44,798 bases of DNA from Arachnia propionica (GTDB taxonomy: Bacteria; Actinomycetota; Actinomycetes; Propionibacteriales; Propionibacteriaceae): the NCBI RefSeq assembly GCF_003932785.1, contig NZ_RQYT01000023.1, positions 1 through 44,798 of the forward strand, read 5' to 3'. Under the pieces are notes generated by a model. It was not told the DNA's origin. It made no database searches and was given only the letters and a program-made list of their open reading frames with translations. This document shows positions 33,279-42,176 of this stretch, one piece after another. Every line of letters begins with the position of its first letter. The first letter of the stretch is position 1. A program made the translations under genes and the position numbers.

Positions 33279-33284
33279 TACAAT
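33279..33284 (+). promoter_or_regulatory. Likely -10 box of the DeoR-family gene
   Basis: TACAAT, 50 bases before the ATG at 33335. The 105 bases between the divergent DUF3046 and deoR starts are AT-richer than their surroundings. Downstream of the -10, the GAGCAAT and GCAACAAT repeats could be an autoregulatory site, but this is only suggestive. Confidence 0.45.
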
Positions 33285-33334
33285 GTCGAGCAATACCGTG
33301 CAACAATCGCTCAACATCCGCACAAGGGGACGAG

Positions 33335-34147
33335 ATGAACTCAACAGGAACACATTCCCACAAGCGCTCGGACCGAATGCTGGCAATGCTGGCCCTGTTG
33401 CAGGAGAACGGCCAGATGGCGCTTTCACAACTTGCCACCCAATTGGGAACCTCCGAGGCCACCATCCGCCGCGATGTCGCCGTGCTGGCGGCCCAGGGGC
33501 TGCTGGATCGGACCCACGGCGGGGCGCGTCCGGTCCAGGGCAGCAAGGAACTGCCCGTGAGGTTGCGCGACGGCCGCAACCAGGCGGCCAAGTCGCGGAT
33601 CGCGTCCGCCGCGGCCCAGCTGGTCCCTGAGGGCAAGCACGCCATCGGGCTGAGCGGCGGAACCACGGCTGCGGAGGTGCTCCGTGCGCTTCAGCATCGC
33701 ACCGACCTGACCATCATCACCAACTCCCTCAGCATCGGCCTGGAGGCGGCGGAGCAGGGACAGAGCAGGGTTCTCATCGCCGGTGGTGTGCTGCGTTCCA
33801 ACTCCCTCGAGCTCGTCGGGTCGTTGGCCGAGGCCACTCTTCGGCTCGTCAACGTGGGCACCGCCCTCGTCGGGGCCGACGGAGTGAGTTCCACCGGCGG
33901 CCTGACAACGCACGACGACATCGAGGCCCGCACCAATCACACCATGATCGAACGCGCCCAACGGGTGATCGCGGTCGCTGACGCCACGAAGATCGGCCAC
34001 GTCACGTTGGCCAAGATGGCGGATCTCAACGAGATCGATGTCCTCGTCACCGACTCGAACGCGCCGGCCGATGAGCTGGCCCGCATCCGGGAGGCCGGCG
34101 TCGAGGTGGTCATCGTCCCCGCCCCGACCGAGTCCCGGACACACTGA
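33335..34147 (+). CDS. DeoR/GlpR-family transcriptional regulator
   Basis: A 270-residue repressor. Winged HTH at about residues 15-65 (MLAMLALLQENGQMALSQLA, SEATIRRDVAVLAAQGLLDR, THGGA). The C-terminal sugar-phosphate-binding domain has GLSGGTTAAEVLRAL, GADGVSSTGGLTTHD and ADATKIG. The ATG has AAGGGGA upstream. No sugar-metabolism gene adjoins it; it sits alone between the recA and pgsA blocks. The targets are therefore unknown, and the palindrome at 28687 near a sugar epimerase is a possible but unproven one. Confidence 0.85.
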   Translation: MNSTGTHSHKRSDRMLAMLALLQENGQMALSQLATQLGTSEATIRRDVAVLAAQGLLDRTHGGARPVQGSKELPVRLRDGRNQAAKSRIASAAAQLVPEGKHAIGLSGGTTAAEVLRALQHRTDLTIITNSLSIGLEAAEQGQSRVLIAGGVLRSNSLELVGSLAEATLRLVNVGTALVGADGVSSTGGLTTHDDIEARTNHTMIERAQRVIAVADATKIGHVTLAKMADLNEIDVLVTDSNAPADELARIREAGVEVVIVPAPTESRTH

Positions 34148-34177
34148 CCGACCCCACCGGCCGTTTTCGTCGTGGAC

Positions 34178-34762
34178 CTACCGAGCCCGACGTGGGGTGG
34201 CGGAGGCGCGACGCAGCCGGATCGCCTCCCGGACGTAGTCCACCCCGGTGACGAGGGTGAGGATGAGCGCCGCCCACATGAGGGCCCAGGCCACCAGCTG
34301 AAGCCACGGGGGCAGGACGGAAAGCGAGAGCAGGAACAGGATCAGGGCGACGGACTGGAGCACCGTCTTCAGCTTCCCGCCCCCCTTGGCGGGCATGACG
34401 GCGTGCTTCGCCATGGCGGCCCGCAGCCAGGTGATGCCCCATTCCCGCACGAGGATCAGCACGGTGAAGAACCACGGCAGTTCCCCCAGAATGCTGAGTG
34501 AGATGAATGCCGCTCCCGTGAGCGCCTTGTCCGCGAACGGATCCCAGAGCTTTCCGAAATCAGTGATGAGATTCCACCGACGGGCGATCCAACCGTCCAG
34601 CAGATCCGTCAGGATCGCCGCCGCGAACACGATCGTCGCCGCCAGCCGCCATCCCTCGTCGTGAGGGTGGCGGAACAGCACCACGAGGAAGACGGGCACC
34701 ATGATGATGCGCAGCACCGTCAGGGCATTCGGCACGTTCCAGTTGCTGGGTTTCCCCGTCAT
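34178..34762 (-). CDS. pgsA: CDP-diacylglycerol-glycerol-3-phosphate 3-phosphatidyltransferase
   Basis: A 194-residue membrane enzyme making phosphatidylglycerol phosphate. The CDP-alcohol phosphotransferase signature is complete: DGWIARRWNLITDFGKLWDP followed by FADK (DGxxAR...GxxxDxxxD). About five hydrophobic helices. ATG overlaps the rimO stop by four bases; ftsK-rimO-pgsA form one operon. Confidence 0.9.
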   Translation of the reverse strand: MTGKPSNWNVPNALTVLRIIMVPVFLVVLFRHPHDEGWRLAATIVFAAAILTDLLDGWIARRWNLITDFGKLWDPFADKALTGAAFISLSILGELPWFFTVLILVREWGITWLRAAMAKHAVMPAKGGGKLKTVLQSVALILFLLSLSVLPPWLQLVAWALMWAALILTLVTGVDYVREAIRLRRASATPRRAR

Positions 34763-36171
34763 CGGATCCTCCCTGTGAGATCGATTCCCTCGGAGTCCAC
34801 GAACTCCACCGCCACGAGATCCCCGAGCCTGAGCTCCGCCGCGTCGGTCACCTCGACGGTGCCGTCGGTCTCCGGCCCCTGATGCTCGGCACGCCCGACG
34901 GCCCTCTCCCCGATCTCCTCGATCAGCACCGTCGCCTGTTCACCCACCCGGTCGGCTGCACGGGCCTCACACACCTGGGTCGCGATGTCCGCGAGCGCCT
35001 CACGACGCGCCTCGATCTCATCCGGGTCGAGGTGACCGTCGAGGTGGGCCCCCTCGGTCCCCTCCTCGTCGGAATAGCCGAAGACGCCGAGGACATCCAG
35101 ACCCGCGTCGATGATGAACTGCCGCAGCACCTCGACATCGGCCTCGGTCTCCCCCGGGAACCCGGCGATGACGTTGCTGCGGATCCCCGCCTCCGGCGCC
35201 TCCGCACGGATCCTGCCGATGAGCGAGAGGAAGCTGTCCGGGTCGCCGAACCTGCGCATCCGTCTCAGCACGGCCGGGCTGGCGTGCTGGAACGAGAGGT
35301 CGAAGTACGGCAGCACCTTGGGGGTGGCGAACATGGCCTCCAACAACGACGGTCGGATCTCGGCCGGTTGGAGATAGGACACCCGGATCCACTCCAGCCC
35401 CTCCACGTCGGCGAGTTCGGGAAGCAATCGTTCCAGGCTCGCATCGGGCAGGTCCTTGCCGTAGCTGGACGTGTTCTCGGAGACGAGAAGGATCTCCTTG
35501 ACCCCCTCCGACGCCAGCCAGCGCGCCTCCGTCACGATCTCGTCGACGGGACGGGACAGATAGGACCCCCGGAACGCGGGGATGGCGCAGAAGGCGCAGC
35601 GCCGGTCGCAGCCCGAGGCGATCTTGAGGGAGGCGGCGGGGCCGCCGCTGATCCGACGCCGCTGCACCCTCGGACCAGTCGCTGGGGCCATGCCCTCCGG
35701 GAGCGGGGCGTGGCCGGGGGTGCTCACCGTCGGCGCCGCGGCGGGACGCGCGGCGGGGGCCAGCGGCAGCAGCGTCCGACGATCCCTCGGCACGTGCGAC
35801 TCGTGGGTCCCACCGGCCAGGATGTGCCGCAGTCGGTCCGCGATGGAGGTGTAGTCGTCGAACCCGAGCACGGCGTCCGCCTCGGGAAGCTCGCGTGCCA
35901 GTTCGACACCGTAACGCTCGGCCATGCAGCCGACGGCGACGACGGCCTCCACGTTGGCGGAATCCTTGAGGTCGGCTGCGGCGAGGAGGGTGTCGATCGA
36001 GTCCTTCTTCGCCTGCTCCACGAAACCACAGGTGTTGACCACGACGGTCTGGGCGTCGGCGGGGTCGTCGACCAGCTGGAATCCTCCGGCCTCCAGGCGT
36101 CCCGCGAGTTCCTCCGAGTCGACGTCGTTGCGGGCGCACCCCAACGTCAGGATGTGGACCTTGTTCATCAT
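34759..36171 (-). CDS. rimO: Ribosomal protein S12 methylthiotransferase RimO
   Basis: A 470-residue radical SAM enzyme that methylthiolates an Asp of ribosomal protein S12. UPF0004 cysteines in LGCARND, NTCGFVE and VGCMAERYG; radical SAM motif GCDRRCAFCAIP; C-terminal TRAM region. 'GCARNxVDSE' at the start marks RimO rather than MiaB. A Pro/Ala-rich insert (about residues 130-175) parts the first two domains. Confidence 0.92.
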   Translation of the reverse strand: MMNKVHILTLGCARNDVDSEELAGRLEAGGFQLVDDPADAQTVVVNTCGFVEQAKKDSIDTLLAAADLKDSANVEAVVAVGCMAERYGVELARELPEADAVLGFDDYTSIADRLRHILAGGTHESHVPRDRRTLLPLAPAARPAAAPTVSTPGHAPLPEGMAPATGPRVQRRRISGGPAASLKIASGCDRRCAFCAIPAFRGSYLSRPVDEIVTEARWLASEGVKEILLVSENTSSYGKDLPDASLERLLPELADVEGLEWIRVSYLQPAEIRPSLLEAMFATPKVLPYFDLSFQHASPAVLRRMRRFGDPDSFLSLIGRIRAEAPEAGIRSNVIAGFPGETEADVEVLRQFIIDAGLDVLGVFGYSDEEGTEGAHLDGHLDPDEIEARREALADIATQVCEARAADRVGEQATVLIEEIGERAVGRAEHQGPETDGTVEVTDAAELRLGDLVAVEFVDSEGIDLTGRIR

Positions 36172-36186
36172 CGTCCCCAGTATCGC

Positions 36187-38622
36187 TCACCCGGCGGCGA
36201 GGGAGGCCAACAGCTCATCGAGGTCGTCGGGCTTGATGAGCACCTCGCGGGCCTTGGAACCCTCGGAGGGACCCACCACCCCACGGGATTCGAGGATGTC
36301 CATGAGTCGTCCGGCCTTGGCGAAGCCGACCCGCAGCTTGCGTTGCAGCATCGACGTGGAACCGAGTTGCAGCTCCACGACGAGGCGGGCCGCGTCGATG
36401 ACCAGCTCCAGGTCGTCGCCGATGTCGTCGACGACCTTCTTCTCCGCCGCTCCCGCGGTGACGTCCTCCCGGTAGGTGGGCTGGAGCTGACCGGAGATGT
36501 GGGCCACCACCTCGCGGATCTCCGACTCGTTGACCCAGGCGCCCTGGACCCGGATCGGTTTGCCGGCCCCCATGGGCAGGAACAGACCGTCGCCCTTGCC
36601 GACGAGTTTCTCCGCGCCGGGTTGGTCGAGGATGACCCGGGAATCCGTCATGGACGAGGTGGCGAAGGCCAGCCGGGACGGCACGTTGGCCTTGATGAGC
36701 CCCGTCACGACATCCGTCGACGGTCGCTGGGTCGCCAGCACGAGATGGATCCCCGCGGCCCGGGCGAGCTGGGTGATGCGCACCACCGACTCCTCCACGT
36801 CACGTGGCGCCACCATCATGAGGTCGGCCAGCTCGTCGACCACCACGAGCAGGTAGGGGTAGGGCGCGAGGACCCGTTCGGAGCCCTCGGGTACCTTCAC
36901 CTGCCCGGCCCGCACGGCCTTGTTGAAGTCGTCGACGTGCCTGAAGCCGAAGTTCGCCAGGTCGTCGTAGCGCATGTCCATCTCCCGCACCACCCAGGCG
37001 AGGGCCTCCGCCGCCTTCTTGGGGTTCGTGATGATGGGGGTCACGAGGTGCGGGATGCCCTCGTACTGGTTCAACTCCACCCGCTTCGGGTCAACGAGCA
37101 GCAGGCGCACCTCATCGGGGGTGGCCCGCATCATGATGGAGGTGATGAGGGAGTTGATGAAGCTCGACTTGCCGGAGCCGGTCGCACCGGCCACCAGGAG
37201 GTGGGGCATCTTCGCCATGTTGGCCAGCACGAACCCGCCCTCGACGTCCTTCCCGAGCCCGACCGTGAGCGGATGGTGGTCGCTCAGCGCCTTCGGGGAG
37301 CGCAACACGTCGCCGAGGCTGACGACCTCCTTGTCGAGATTGGGGATCTCGATGCCGATGGCCGACTTGCCGGGGATGGGGGTGAGGATGCGGATCTCGT
37401 TGCTCCCCACGGCGTAGGCGATGTTGTCGGCGAGCCCCGTCACCTTCGAGACCTTGATGGCATTGCCGAGCTCCACCTCGTACCGGGTGACCGTCGGTCC
37501 GCGCGTGTAGCCCGTGACGCGCGCGTCGATCTCGAACTCCTCCAGGGTCGCGGCGAGCTGTCGGACGACCCGGTCGGAGGACTCGGTGCGGGCCTTGGGC
37601 TTGGTGCCGGGGACGAGCAACGACTCATCGGGGAGCTGGTACATGACCTCGCCACTGAGCTGAAGCTGTTCCGCCCGGCCCAGCATGGGGGTGTGCTCCG
37701 GGGGCGGGAGGTCCGCCTTCTCCGTGGCCGGGGCCTTCCGGGGCTCCGGTTTCCTCACGGGGGGCGGGGTCGGTTCCTCGTCGAGTTCCCAGTCGTCGAT
37801 CGAGTCCAACGGCTGCGGTTCGTCGTCAAGGATGAGGGGGGTGTCGTAGGGCTTGTCGACCCCCAGCTTGAGCTTGCGGGGCGGCTCGTCCTCCCCCTGT
37901 TCGACGAGGGCGGACAAGCCCTCCCGGACCGAGGCGACGACCTCCCGCAGGGGGCGCCCGATCGTGAGCAGGACGCCGGTCAGGGTCACGAGGACGAGGA
38001 TCGGCACGGCCGCCCAGACGGTCAGCAGATCGGCGAAGAGACTGCTGGAGAGGAAGCCGAGGATGCCCCCGGCCCGTCGGAGTTCCAGCATCTGATCCGG
38101 GCGGGGCAGTCCACGCACGACGTTGATGATCCCGAGCCCGCCCATCGTGATGAGGAACCAGCCGAGCCCCGTGCGGGGGGCGGCGTCCACCTCGCGGGGG
38201 TGACGCAGCACCCGCCACGTCCCGTAGAGCAGCACGGCGGGGACGAAGGTGGCGGCGAGGCCGAACACCGTCGTCGTCGCCACCTCGATCGCCGAGCCGA
38301 CGGGGCCGGGGAGCATGAACCAGGCCCGGGCGGCCAGGATGATCGCGAGCACCAGCATGAACAGGCCCACACCGTCGCGCCGCAGAGCAGGGTCGACGTC
38401 CGGGTCAACCCCTCCGAAGCTGCGGGCAACGGCACCGAGTCCGTGCGCGATCCCCCGCCACACGGCGACGAGACCACGCAGGAACGGGTTGGGCCCCTTG
38501 GGCCGGGGCGGGGCTGCCGCCCTGCTCTGCTTGGGCGTGGTCGAACCACCCGACTTGCCGGTTCCCTGGGTGGAGGGGCGTCGGGTGGACCTGCGCGATG
38601 GGGAAGAGCCGCGTGTCGCCAT
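36187..38622 (-). CDS. ftsK: DNA translocase FtsK/SpoIIIE
   Basis: An 811-residue septal DNA pump. A basic, disordered tail is followed by four hydrophobic segments (LFMLVLAIILAARAWFML and later ones, to about residue 220), a charged linker, and the motor: Walker A GATGSGKSSF near residue 482, LLLVDPKRVELNQYEG, and Walker B VVVDELADLMM. The gamma (KOPS-reading) winged helix is at the C-terminus (RKLRVGFAKAGRLMDILE). Linker is short, as in SpoIIIE. rimO follows after 15 bases. Confidence 0.93.
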   Translation of the reverse strand: MATRGSSPSRRSTRRPSTQGTGKSGGSTTPKQSRAAAPPRPKGPNPFLRGLVAVWRGIAHGLGAVARSFGGVDPDVDPALRRDGVGLFMLVLAIILAARAWFMLPGPVGSAIEVATTTVFGLAATFVPAVLLYGTWRVLRHPREVDAAPRTGLGWFLITMGGLGIINVVRGLPRPDQMLELRRAGGILGFLSSSLFADLLTVWAAVPILVLVTLTGVLLTIGRPLREVVASVREGLSALVEQGEDEPPRKLKLGVDKPYDTPLILDDEPQPLDSIDDWELDEEPTPPPVRKPEPRKAPATEKADLPPPEHTPMLGRAEQLQLSGEVMYQLPDESLLVPGTKPKARTESSDRVVRQLAATLEEFEIDARVTGYTRGPTVTRYEVELGNAIKVSKVTGLADNIAYAVGSNEIRILTPIPGKSAIGIEIPNLDKEVVSLGDVLRSPKALSDHHPLTVGLGKDVEGGFVLANMAKMPHLLVAGATGSGKSSFINSLITSIMMRATPDEVRLLLVDPKRVELNQYEGIPHLVTPIITNPKKAAEALAWVVREMDMRYDDLANFGFRHVDDFNKAVRAGQVKVPEGSERVLAPYPYLLVVVDELADLMMVAPRDVEESVVRITQLARAAGIHLVLATQRPSTDVVTGLIKANVPSRLAFATSSMTDSRVILDQPGAEKLVGKGDGLFLPMGAGKPIRVQGAWVNESEIREVVAHISGQLQPTYREDVTAGAAEKKVVDDIGDDLELVIDAARLVVELQLGSTSMLQRKLRVGFAKAGRLMDILESRGVVGPSEGSKAREVLIKPDDLDELLASLAAG

Positions 38623-38647
38623 GTTGCCAACCTAGCCGAGGAGGGCG

Positions 38648-39586
38648 TCATCCCCCAGGGAGCGCGCCGAAGTGATCCCACCCGGCGCTGGTCTCCCACG
38701 GTTCCCCTGCGACGGTGACGGCATCCCCGGCCACGACCGCTCCGACCCGGACCCAGCCGTCGGGAAGGTCGGCATCGGGCGGGAATGTCGCGGCCAGGGC
38801 ATGGTCCTCGCCGCCGGCGAGCATGAAGATCATGGGGTTCTTGCCGGTGGCCGCGGCGAGTCTCGCGAGGCCGTCCGGCACCTCGAGGAGGGACGGATCG
38901 ACGTCGATCCCGACCCCGCTGCGCTCGGCGATGTGGCCGAGATCCTGCAGGAGCCCGTCCGAGACGTCGATCATGGCGGTGGCGCCCACAGCGGCCGCCA
39001 CCCGACCCGCCCCGTAGGGCACGCTCGGGCACTGCTGCTCCGCGACGAGTTCCTTGGGGGAGCCGAATCCGCGCTGGAGGACCAGCAGCCCGCCGGAGGC
39101 CCAGCCGAGTCGACCGCGGACCGCCACTTGGTCGCCCACCCGCGCGCCGCCACGGGTCACGGGGGAACGCCCCTGGAGGTTCCCGAGGGCGGTGACGGCG
39201 ATGGCGATGTGGGCGGAGGAGGACAGATCCCCGCCGACGAGGCTCACCCCGGCCCGGCCGCACTCCTCGACCACCCCCTGCTGGAACTCCTCGACCCATG
39301 TCTGGTCGAGCTCACGGGGAACGGCGAGACCCACGACGATGCTGCCGGGGGACGCCCCCATCGATTCGACGTCGGAGACGTTGACGGCGACGGCCTTCCG
39401 ACCGATCTGGCGCGCGTTGGACCAGCTGCGTTTGAAATGGACGTTCTCGATGAGCACGTCGGTGGTCACGACGATGTCCCCGTCCGGACGCAGCACCGCC
39501 GCGTCGTCGCCCGGGCCCAGGAGGACGTCGGGGCCGGCGTCGAGGTCCGCGGTGATCCTGGCGATCAGCTCGAACTCGCCGGCCAT
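38648..39586 (-). CDS. thiL: Thiamine-monophosphate kinase
   Basis: A 312-residue enzyme making thiamine diphosphate from the monophosphate. LLGPGDDAAVL, TTDVLIENVHF, NVSDVESMGA and MIDVSDGLLQDL are the AIR-synthase-like ATP/Mg sites. ATG 39586 overlaps the ddl stop (ATGA). Followed 25 bases later by ftsK. Confidence 0.92.
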   Translation of the reverse strand: MAGEFELIARITADLDAGPDVLLGPGDDAAVLRPDGDIVVTTDVLIENVHFKRSWSNARQIGRKAVAVNVSDVESMGASPGSIVVGLAVPRELDQTWVEEFQQGVVEECGRAGVSLVGGDLSSSAHIAIAVTALGNLQGRSPVTRGGARVGDQVAVRGRLGWASGGLLVLQRGFGSPKELVAEQQCPSVPYGAGRVAAAVGATAMIDVSDGLLQDLGHIAERSGVGIDVDPSLLEVPDGLARLAAATGKNPMIFMLAGGEDHALAATFPPDADLPDGWVRVGAVVAGDAVTVAGEPWETSAGWDHFGALPGG

Positions 39587-40698
39587 CAGCGCAGACCCAC
39601 GGGACGCGCCAGCGCCAGCTCGATGAGACGGCTGACGAGTTCCTCGTAGGTCATGCCGCTCTCCTGCCACAGGGTCGGGTACATGGAGATCTCCGTGAAT
39701 CCCGGCATGGTGTTCACCTCGTTGATCCAGGCCCCGTCCTCGGTGACGAAGAAGTCGGCCCTCACGAGGCCCTCCGCGTCGATGGCGTTGAAGGCGCGAC
39801 GCGCCAGGGACTGCAACTCGGCGGCCAGCTCCGGGGTGGTGTCGGCCGGGGCGTCGAGCGCGGCCCCGTTCTCGTCGAAGTACTTCGCCTCGTAGTCGTA
39901 GAAGCCGTCATCGGCGTTGACACGGATCTCGCCGATCACGGAGGCCCGGCATCCCTCGGAGGTCCCGGGATCCCCGAGCACGGCGACCTCCAGTTCCCTC
40001 GCGCCCACGAAGCCCTGCTCGAAGACGACCTTCGGGTCGTAGCGCTGGGCCTCGGCGATGGCGGCCTCGAGCTGCTCCGGCGCCGTCACGCGGGAGATGC
40101 CGATGGAGGAGCCGCCGCGGGCCGGCTTGACGAAGATGGGGTACTCGAGGCGCGCCACCTCCGCCAGCACCTCGTCGCGCTCGTACCGAAGCCTCCGCGC
40201 CGATGCCGCGACGAAGGGACCGACGGGCAGCCCGGCGGCCCGGAAGGCGAGTTTCATGAACTCCTTGTCCATGCCGACGGCGGAGGCCATCACGCCGGAG
40301 CCGACGTAGCGGATCCCCATCATCTCGAACAGCCCCTGGATGGTCCCGTCCTCGCCGAACGGGCCGTGCAGGAGGGCAAAGGCCACATCCACGGCGCTCA
40401 GGTCGGTGAGGTCGTCACCGACCCGGGTGGCGACCTCGCAGCCGTTCGCGCCGACCAGCCAGGCGGCGTCGTGCTCGGGTTCCGCGACCTGCGGGGCGAG
40501 GCCGTCGACGATGTCGTAGCCGGCGATGGTCTCGAGGGGGACCTGGGTCCAGCGTCCCGATGGCGCGATCCCGATCCCGACGACGTCGAACCGGTTCCGG
40601 TCGACGGCCCTCAGCACGCTCGCCGCCGTGAGGCAGGAGATGCCGTGCTCGGGGGACTGTCCTCCGAACACGAGTGCGATGCTGGTCTTGCTGGTCAC
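39586..40698 (-). CDS. ddl: D-alanine-D-alanine ligase
   Basis: A 370-residue ATP-grasp enzyme for peptidoglycan. GGQSPEHGISCLTAASV (N-terminal), GSGVMASAVGMDK, FVKPARGGSSIGIS, and ADFFVTEDGAWINEVNTMPG with the Mg ligands. GTG start with AGGAGGT upstream. Probably transcribed with plsC upstream and thiL downstream. Confidence 0.94.
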   Translation of the reverse strand: MTSKTSIALVFGGQSPEHGISCLTAASVLRAVDRNRFDVVGIGIAPSGRWTQVPLETIAGYDIVDGLAPQVAEPEHDAAWLVGANGCEVATRVGDDLTDLSAVDVAFALLHGPFGEDGTIQGLFEMMGIRYVGSGVMASAVGMDKEFMKLAFRAAGLPVGPFVAASARRLRYERDEVLAEVARLEYPIFVKPARGGSSIGISRVTAPEQLEAAIAEAQRYDPKVVFEQGFVGARELEVAVLGDPGTSEGCRASVIGEIRVNADDGFYDYEAKYFDENGAALDAPADTTPELAAELQSLARRAFNAIDAEGLVRADFFVTEDGAWINEVNTMPGFTEISMYPTLWQESGMTYEELVSRLIELALARPVGLR

Positions 40699-40732
40699 GG
40701 GACCTCCTGGGGTGGGCTGCAGATCATGGTAG

Positions 40733-41515
40733 TCACGGGCGACGGGCGGGGACCCGGGCCCCCACCCTCATGTCCCAACGGTCGACGGGGGCGGGCTCCC
40801 CACGGAGCTCCGCGACGAGGGCGACGACGGCGTCCATGATCCGTGCGGTCGCCTCCTCGAGGTCCTCGCGGGTGGGTTCGTCGGAGACAGGAAGGTCGCT
40901 GAGGTCAACGGGTGCACCGGCCAGGACGCTGACGGGGCGGCGACGCACTGAGAACAGCTTCCAGGGTTGCAGGGTCTTGCCACCGAGGATGGCGTCGGCA
41001 CCGGTCTGCCCGACGGGGATCACCGGCACCCCCGTCGCCAGGGCGAGTCTCGCCGCTCCGAGGCGCCCCACCATGGGCCAGCCGTCGGGGTCAGCGGTGA
41101 TCGTGCCCTCGGGGTAGATCGCCACGCAGTCCCCCTGACGCAGCGCGGCACGGGCATGGACCAACGAGTCCTTCGCCTTGGCGGTGTTGCGGAGCACCGG
41201 GATCTGTCGACACTGGCGGGCGAACCAGCCGACGAGGGGAACCCGCCAGATCTCCGCCTTGCCCAGGAACCGCGGCCAGCGCCCGTTCCAGATGAGGTAC
41301 TCCCCCACCACGAGGACGTCGAAGTTCGAGATGTGGTTGGGCACGATGAGGCATCCCCCCGCCGGGATGTTCTCCCGGCCGCGCCACGTGCGTCGCACCA
41401 ACGCCCCCATGACGGCGTGGACGAGACGCGCCAGGAACCGGTAGGCCCCGGGCGCTGGTTCCCGGTTCGCCACCTTGAGGGGAAGCTGCCACGGCTGTTG
41501 GGCGTCAGGAGTCAC
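40733..41515 (-). CDS. plsC: 1-acyl-sn-glycerol-3-phosphate acyltransferase (PlsC family)
   Basis: A 260-residue membrane-associated acyltransferase for phosphatidic acid synthesis. Catalytic HX4D in NHISNFD, substrate-site YPEGTI, and PVIPVGQTGA. The GTG at 41515 has GGGAGG nine bases upstream and is preferred to the GTG six codons earlier. Commonly this gene is followed by gpsA in actinobacteria; here ddl follows directly. Confidence 0.85.
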   Translation of the reverse strand: MTPDAQQPWQLPLKVANREPAPGAYRFLARLVHAVMGALVRRTWRGRENIPAGGCLIVPNHISNFDVLVVGEYLIWNGRWPRFLGKAEIWRVPLVGWFARQCRQIPVLRNTAKAKDSLVHARAALRQGDCVAIYPEGTITADPDGWPMVGRLGAARLALATGVPVIPVGQTGADAILGGKTLQPWKLFSVRRRPVSVLAGAPVDLSDLPVSDEPTREDLEEATARIMDAVVALVAELRGEPAPVDRWDMRVGARVPARRP

Positions 41516-41567
41516 CCGGACATCCTCCCGCACCGCGCCCCGTGGAGCGAATCGACGGGTGCACCCA

Positions 41568-42173
41568 TCAATCCGCGGTGCGTGCCGGCAGCGTGCGGGG
41601 TTTGAAACCGGGACGACGGGCCTCGTAGGCGGCGATGGCGTCTGCGTGCTGCAGCGTCATGGAGATGTCGTCGAGACCGTTGAGCAGGCGGTGTCTGGTG
41701 TACTCGTCGATCTCGAAACCGATGCTGAGATCACCTCGGGTGATGGTCTGCGACGGCAGGTCGACGGTGGTCGGGACCGTCGGATCGGCCTCGATCGCCT
41801 GCCACAGCCGATCCCGATCCTCCTCCCCGATGACGGCGACGAGCAGTCCGGCCTTGCCGGAGTTGGAACGGAAGATGTCTCCGAAGCGGGTCCCGATGAC
41901 GACTCGGAACCCGTAGTTCTGGAGTGCCCACACGGCATGCTCCCGCGACGAACCGGTGCCGAAGTCCGGCCCGGGAACGAGGATGGTCCCCTTGTCGAAA
42001 GGCTCCTGGTTGAGGACGAACGCAGGGTCCTTGCGCCATGCGGCGAACAGACCGTCCTCGAAGCCCGTCCGGGTGATCCGTTTGAGGTAGACGGCGGGGA
42101 TGATCTGATCGGTGTCCACGTTGCTGCGGGGCAGCGGAACAGCAATACCGGTGTGGGTGGTGAAGGCCTCCAT
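41568..42173 (-). CDS. leuD: 3-isopropylmalate dehydratase small subunit
   Basis: A 201-residue swivel-domain subunit. [12 protein letters not shown] and [14 protein letters not shown] are the family marks. Forms the leucine-pathway isomerase with LeuC; its ATG is three bases after the leuC stop. Confidence 0.95.
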   Translation of the reverse strand: MEAFTTHTGIAVPLPRSNVDTDQIIPAVYLKRITRTGFEDGLFAAWRKDPAFVLNQEPFDKGTILVPGPDFGTGSSREHAVWALQNYGFRVVIGTRFGDIFRSNSGKAGLLVAVIGEEDRDRLWQAIEADPTVPTTVDLPSQTITRGDLSIGFEIDEYTRHRLLNGLDDISMTLQHADAIAAYEARRPGFKPRTLPARTAD

Positions 42174-42176
42174 GGC

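Noticed and set aside
34882-38718. 1278-codon + strand open frame opposite rimO and ftsK
   Set aside because: Shadow of high-GC third positions in the two well-supported minus-strand genes.
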